Origin: Diphasiastrum complanatum
Taxonomy: Eukaryota > Streptophyta > Lycopodiopsida > Lycopodiales > Lycopodiaceae
Assembly: GCA_029204225.1 (NCBI GenBank)
Contig: CM055112.1
Coordinates: 27,983,063-28,047,062 of the forward strand
Direction of reading: 5' to 3'
Length of the DNA: 64,000 nt
The notes under the pieces are model-generated. The model was given only the letters and a program-made list of their open reading frames with translations, was not told the origin of the DNA and did not search any database. A program made the position numbers and the translations under genes. Below are positions 58,942 to 64,000 of this stretch, one piece after another. The stretch's first letter is position 1. Each line of letters begins with the position of its first letter.

Positions 58942-59160
58942 CTAAAGAACCGTCTGATAAGCAATATCTGAAATGTTAGCACTCTCCCTAGAATCTAGTT
59001 TGTACAACTTTCCAATTCTAGATCCTTTAGCAATAACTTCATTTTCTCTTGAGATTATACACTTGTCAACATGAAACTTGACATCCAATCCACTATCAAA
59101 CAACTGTCCTACACTAATGAGATTTTTGGTTAGTCTAGGTACATAAAGTACATCATGCAA
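58942..59160 (-). pseudogene. Protease-integrase linker of element E
   Basis: VLYVPRLTKNLISVGQL and LYKLDS, the usual copia stretch after protease; separated from its neighbours by frameshifts. Confidence 0.8.
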
Positions 59161-59783
59161 ACAAAAAGATATTGATGATGATGCAGTGGAATACTACCTA
59201 TTCCTTCAATTCTATGCTCTACATCATTAGCAATATAGATTGATCCTTTTGCACCTAGATATGGCATGAGACTTGTGAAAGAGTTTCTAGAACTAGACAT
59301 ATGGGAACTAGCCCCACTATCTATCCACCAGATTTCTTCATTCTTGAAAGGAAAAGACGAAAAACTAGACATCGTTAAAGAATCCTCTCTTTCACTCTCA
59401 ACACCCTCACACTCATCCTCATTAGTAAGGTTAGCTTGCTTAGATTGGTTCTTCTTCTTGAAACAGTTTGATGCATAGTGGCCTTTCTTGCCACAAAAAA
59501 AACATTTGATCTTTGACAACTTCTTCTTGTCACTAGATGTTGCAACTTGTGAGGACTGATCCTCACCACCTTCTTTGGCTTTGTCCTTGTTGAAGTGTTG
59601 TTGACCTTTGCCCTTGCCTCTTGACTTGTCTCTGATGAAGAGTGCTTTGTCATCTCCACCAACTTTCAATGAAAGTCTGTTGATCGTCAACATCTTGTTT
59701 TCTTGCCTGCTTTCTTCAGCAATGAGAACACCTTGCAATGTCTCCAAGGATAGAAGTTCCTCCCTGACAGCATATGTCTGCAC
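59130..59783 (-). pseudogene. Gag C-terminus and protease of element E
   Basis: Minus strand: CCHC knuckle CFFCGKKGHYASNC near 59,490, acidic linker, then protease WWIDSGASSHMSSSRNSF near 59,310 with the catalytic DSG intact. Confidence 0.88.
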
Positions 59784-60300
59784 TATATTGTCATACTCAT
59801 CTCTAAGTCCATTAAGGACTACTTGAATAATTCAGTGTTCTTAAGAGCATCTCCAATATCAGCTAACTCTTGATGAAGATCCTTTACTCTCATTACATAT
59901 GATAAAGCACTCTCATCTACTCTCTAATAACTTAGAAAGATTTGGTTTTTAAGTGTAAGCAATCTAGAAGTATTCTTAATTTCATAGATTGTTTTTAGGT
60001 GTCCCAAGTCTCCTTGGCAGTGGTGCATGTACTGATCTCTCTTAACACTTCATTTGTGACATTCATTTTTATAAAATGAAGGGCAATTCTAGTTCTTTTG
60101 TTGAATGTGGTAGCTTCATTAGGTGCTGCAGGTTCTTCTTCAGCTCCACTCACAATGTCCATTACATCTTGTAGAATCAATAATGATTCCATTCTAATCT
60201 TCCACATAGCATAATTGGAAGATGTTAATCTCTCACTGTGCTCCAAGAAATGTGAACCAGATGAAGACATTTTCTTTATGAGAAATTCTAGTAAAGACAA
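59784..60300 (-). pseudogene. Gag N-terminus of element E
   Basis: Open 60,300-59,995: LTSSNYAMWKIRMESLL, then FIKMNVTNEVLREI, the same family as A's gag at 7,137-7,380. After TWDT the frame is broken down to 59,783. No PBS or 5' LTR was recognised to its right. Confidence 0.85.
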
Positions 60301-61985
60301 AGATGAAGTTAAAAATGTTGCTTGCTATCTCAACCTAAATCAATCTATCTTGAATTTGCATCTTGCTTCAATCACAAAAATGAAGCACATGCAAGTAAGA
60401 AGTCTATTTCTCCCACGAGTTTCAAAGAACTAATAAACTCTCTAGGAACTTACTTTCAACTCAGACACAGTAATTTGTGTAAAATGAAAAGTCTAAGACC
60501 TCACAAAACTCACTTCTATCCAATTCTACTTGATTGACAATGAAAATTGAAGAAATTGGTGAAAAGAATTGATGTGTGCTCACTTTGGCATATCGCACGA
60601 GGTGAGTACTCTTGCAAACTCTTTGATTGCCTAAAACTCTTCTAAAAACAAATCAAATTGATTTAGAAACTTGAGCAACACATTCTACTCTTCAATACCT
60701 ATCCAACAAGCTATAGAACATCAAATTTGAATCATTCCTTGAGAAGTAGCACTCAAACTTTGTTGCTTTTGGATAGCTAAGTGAACGTAATTTTTTGAAA
60801 TGCCATGACATCATCACAAGAAAGTACAGAGACACATATCCAAGTAAGGGAAACAAATCATTTGTTAGCAAATTCACGCGAGTTTTGTTTGAACAACTTT
60901 AGGTCATAGGATAACCACTTTCTATACCTTAACCTAGAATGAAGTATAACCTTTTGAAGTATGCCTTCACGTTTTTTGCTAGCTTTTTACTTGGAGTTTA
61001 CAATTTACCATACTATTCAATCCATAAGTCTTGTTTTGTACGCTTATTAGGGTAGTGGCTTGAACATTCTTGAAACACATGGCTTTGTGCAAGAATGATG
61101 ACACATCTTGCTTTGACATATAGGTTCCAATGACATGGAGTTGCCCTAACACCATTTTGGATGTCCTGCCTGCCCTAATAGTGATCTACATTGTCAAGGC
61201 TTTATATGACATACCATCTCTTGTTAGTTCTATTATGTTTTAGATAAGTTAAATTAGAGACACGACTTGTTTTTCCTGGAATGCATGGATTTGCTCAAGA
61301 AATATAACATTGGGTCACGACTTGCAAGTTTCACCCGGAGGTCCTTGGGATTAGTATGGTGTGGATTCACCCTAATACCCACCCACTTGTCCAAGCCTAT
61401 CCTATCGATTTTGCAAGTTGTAATTATAGTTTTCTTTGAATACGTATAACTATAATGATTTAACTAATATGGACCAATACCCCAATAACTAGTTAGTATG
61501 GCATATGTTGTGATATGATAATGACATGGTTCAGTCTATTGCTAACTAATGTATTTGAACGGTAAGACTGGACTATCTTGTTGTATAACAATATATTGTT
61601 AAGAGGTTAAACTTGTTTTATACATGGATAACAATTGACGTCCAATGTTGACATATGCCTTCATCACTGAACTAACCTTTGTGATTTTGTGTGGTGGGAT
61701 GGTGATAGGTACCAGCTGGATGTCTTGAAATAGTTTTATTTTAATGTTATATTGTCAAGTATTGTATAATCTTTTCAGCTCTATTTTTTTCTTGTTGGTG
61801 TATGAACAAAGGTCTGAAAGGGTTTGGTCTTGACTTATCAAGACGAACCATGTGAAATTTTGTAATCTCTCTTTGGGCATCCGTGTGATGTAAATCTTGT
61901 TGGATTTTAATGCTCAGCCTCAAATCCATTTATTAATGAGCATCCTGAAAACTTTACAAAAAACCAGAAAATAGAAGGCTTGAGT
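60301..61985. other. Unassigned sequence
   Basis: AT-rich, no gene. If element E has a 5' LTR it should lie here, but I could not match it. Confidence 0.45.
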
Positions 61986-62290
61986 TTTTCCAAAAGATCA
62001 AAAAATCCAATATCAATTTTTTTTGACCCAATGTCAAGCCTAGCAAACAGAGATTTTCCGACCCTGGGTTGGGTCGGATCGGTTTGGATTTTTTTCGACC
62101 CTTCACTAAATTATTCGGGGTGTTCGACCCTAGATCGAATCGGACCAGACCGGGTCTAATTTTTCCAATGCCAGAAAATTCGACCCTCAGCATACTTTTC
62201 GACCCAGTGTATATTTTTTGACCCTTTGTATAAAATCCGACCTTATGTAATTTTTCGATATTGTCGGTTAGAAATCTGACCCAGCAATTT
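61986..62290 (-). repeat. TTCGACCC word repeats
   Basis: TTCGACCC/TTTGACCC/TCCGACC occurs about ten times in 300 bp at irregular spacing, with GGGTCGG/GGATCGG inverted copies near 62,070. Confidence 0.7.
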
Positions 62291-62669
62291 TACATTGATG
62301 TTTGCCAACTTTGTACATGCGCTTATTGCATAAAGGCGGTTGTAATAACTATAGAAAATTCAGTTGTAGATATTTTTTAGTATATCAAACTTAGAATTTT
62401 TATCAAAAAACTTCTTCTAATATTCTGAGTCTGACTTTTCATTAATCTGTATCAGCGTTATCACGCTCAACAAGCTGAAGTTATAACTTCATGCCATTGT
62501 ACTGATTGTTGATAATAATCAGAGTGCAATTTGTCCTACTGTTGTTATTGTTCTATTGCGTATTTGTTTGAATCCTTCGTTTGAATTATTTTTTATGCTA
62601 ATTGTGGCACTTCTGGTCCACGCATCAAGCTTGCTCTCAGCTTTTGCTCATACCCACTAATTTTTGACA

Positions 62670-62680
62670 TGGTATCAGAG
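62670..62680 (+). other. Copia primer-binding site, element H
   Basis: TGGTATCAGAG after TTTTGACA, the typical LTR end. The LTR body to the left was not delimited. Confidence 0.65.
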
Positions 62681-62739
62681 TGGGCATCCAAGTAATCTGC
62701 TTCTCATTGTGGATTATTAGTCTTGTTTCTGTGGGATGT

Positions 62740-62900
62740 TGTTGATGGCACAGAAGTCAAGTCAGAAGGTGATGCAACCATTATCACCAAATGGAGACTG
62801 AGAGATGGCAAGACATTTGCCATGATTATTCTCAATATCAAGGATACAAAGATAATTCACATACGAAATGCTTAGACAACCAAGGAAGCATGGGACATCC
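62740..62900 (+). pseudogene. Copia gag scrap of element H
   Basis: KWRLRDGKTFAMIILNIKDTKIIHI then TTKEAWDIL: about 50 codons of gag close to element G's gag (54,540-54,670). Confidence 0.7.
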
Positions 62901-63235
62901 TAGCCCATCTACCTCCTCCCGCACCTCAACCTCACCATCCACGTCCCAGCAGACCGGATCGACCTCGTCCACATCCACCTCCATGACTTCGTCCTCATTC
63001 CCTAGCCGAGAGGAGGGCGAAACATCTCCCCGATCTGCCAGCCAACCTACTGCTTGTGCAGCACATGCACCTTCGCAGTATACCATTTTGCCTATACTTA
63101 TGGAGTGGGAGATTGTTGCTCTTCGCACCGACGGCTGCCTGGCAGTTCTGCCCACCGTTGGCGTGAAAGGGAGTCGGAAAACTAGAACTGCACTAGCAAA
63201 GATTGCAACCAAAAATGTAGAAGCATAATGCAAGA
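62901..63235 (+). other. Ser/Thr/Pro-rich open stretch joined to the gag scrap
   Basis: GC-richer than its surroundings; open to 63,228 in one frame (SSRTSTSPSTSQQTGS at the start). No domain recognised. It may be captured DNA. Confidence 0.35.

Positions 63236-64000
<765 letters not shown>

Noticed and set aside
61747..62193. Small minus-strand genes near 62 kb
   Set aside because: Short frames over the TTCGACCC repeats, no motif.

Overview
This is nuclear DNA of a land plant with a large, repeat-filled genome. The evidence is an intronless plant AP2/ERF gene, plant-type Ty1/copia and Ty3/gypsy (chromovirus) retrotransposons with the TGGTATCAGAGC primer-binding site, plant FCP1-like and PNGase A-like gene relics, and very long (GA)n arrays. 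The species cannot be told from the sequence. I saw no bacterial genes, tRNA, rRNA or CRISPR array.

Region 1 (1-18,640) is a nest of four LTR retrotransposons. A minus-strand copia element (called D here; pol relic 16.26-18.64 kb, 3' LTR 15.30-15.90 kb) is cut inside its 3' LTR by a minus-strand gypsy-type element (C). C has its 5' LTR at 14,666-15,299, PBS, a long leader with ~152-bp tandem repeats, and a gag that runs off the left window edge. C is cut inside a gag zinc knuckle by a plus-strand copia element (A, 1,327-11,891; 650-bp LTRs; 5-bp duplication GATGA). A is cut six bases before its gag ATG by a small minus-strand copia element (B, 2,570-7,125; 833-bp LTRs; duplication GTCAT). A keeps gag, protease, integrase and RNase H but has unrelated DNA in place of reverse transcriptase. 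B carries no recognisable pol, so both look non-autonomous.

Region 2 (18.6-27.1 kb) holds small copia scraps, a decayed minus-strand FCP1/NIF-type phosphatase gene whose intron still splices in phase, an unidentified coiled-coil gene relic, TTCGCGAA-rich tandem repeats, a (GA)65 array and two orphan PBS-like sites. Region 3 (27.1-30.6 kb) is a decayed Ty3/gypsy chromovirus pol with a chromodomain, followed by a cluster of stem-loops.

Region 4 (32-37 kb) is the genic part. It has GC-rich islands, a pyrimidine-rich tract with a long hairpin, and one intact gene: an ERF transcription factor (35,357-36,175) with DLN repressor-type motifs. Region 5 (39-50 kb) has a D-family integrase scrap, a PNGase A-like pseudogene, inverted repeats, a perfect-stem hairpin, a telomere-like tract and a 4.7-kb stretch without open frames that ends in a polypurine tract and LTR-like sequence.

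Region 6 (50-64 kb) contains three more decayed copia elements, including one with an intact YVDD reverse transcriptase on the minus strand. It also has a full D-family LTR with PBS inserted in another element's RNase H, and two copies of a dispersed module that ends in ~120-130 bp of (GA)n. Apart from the ERF gene, nothing here looks like a working host gene.
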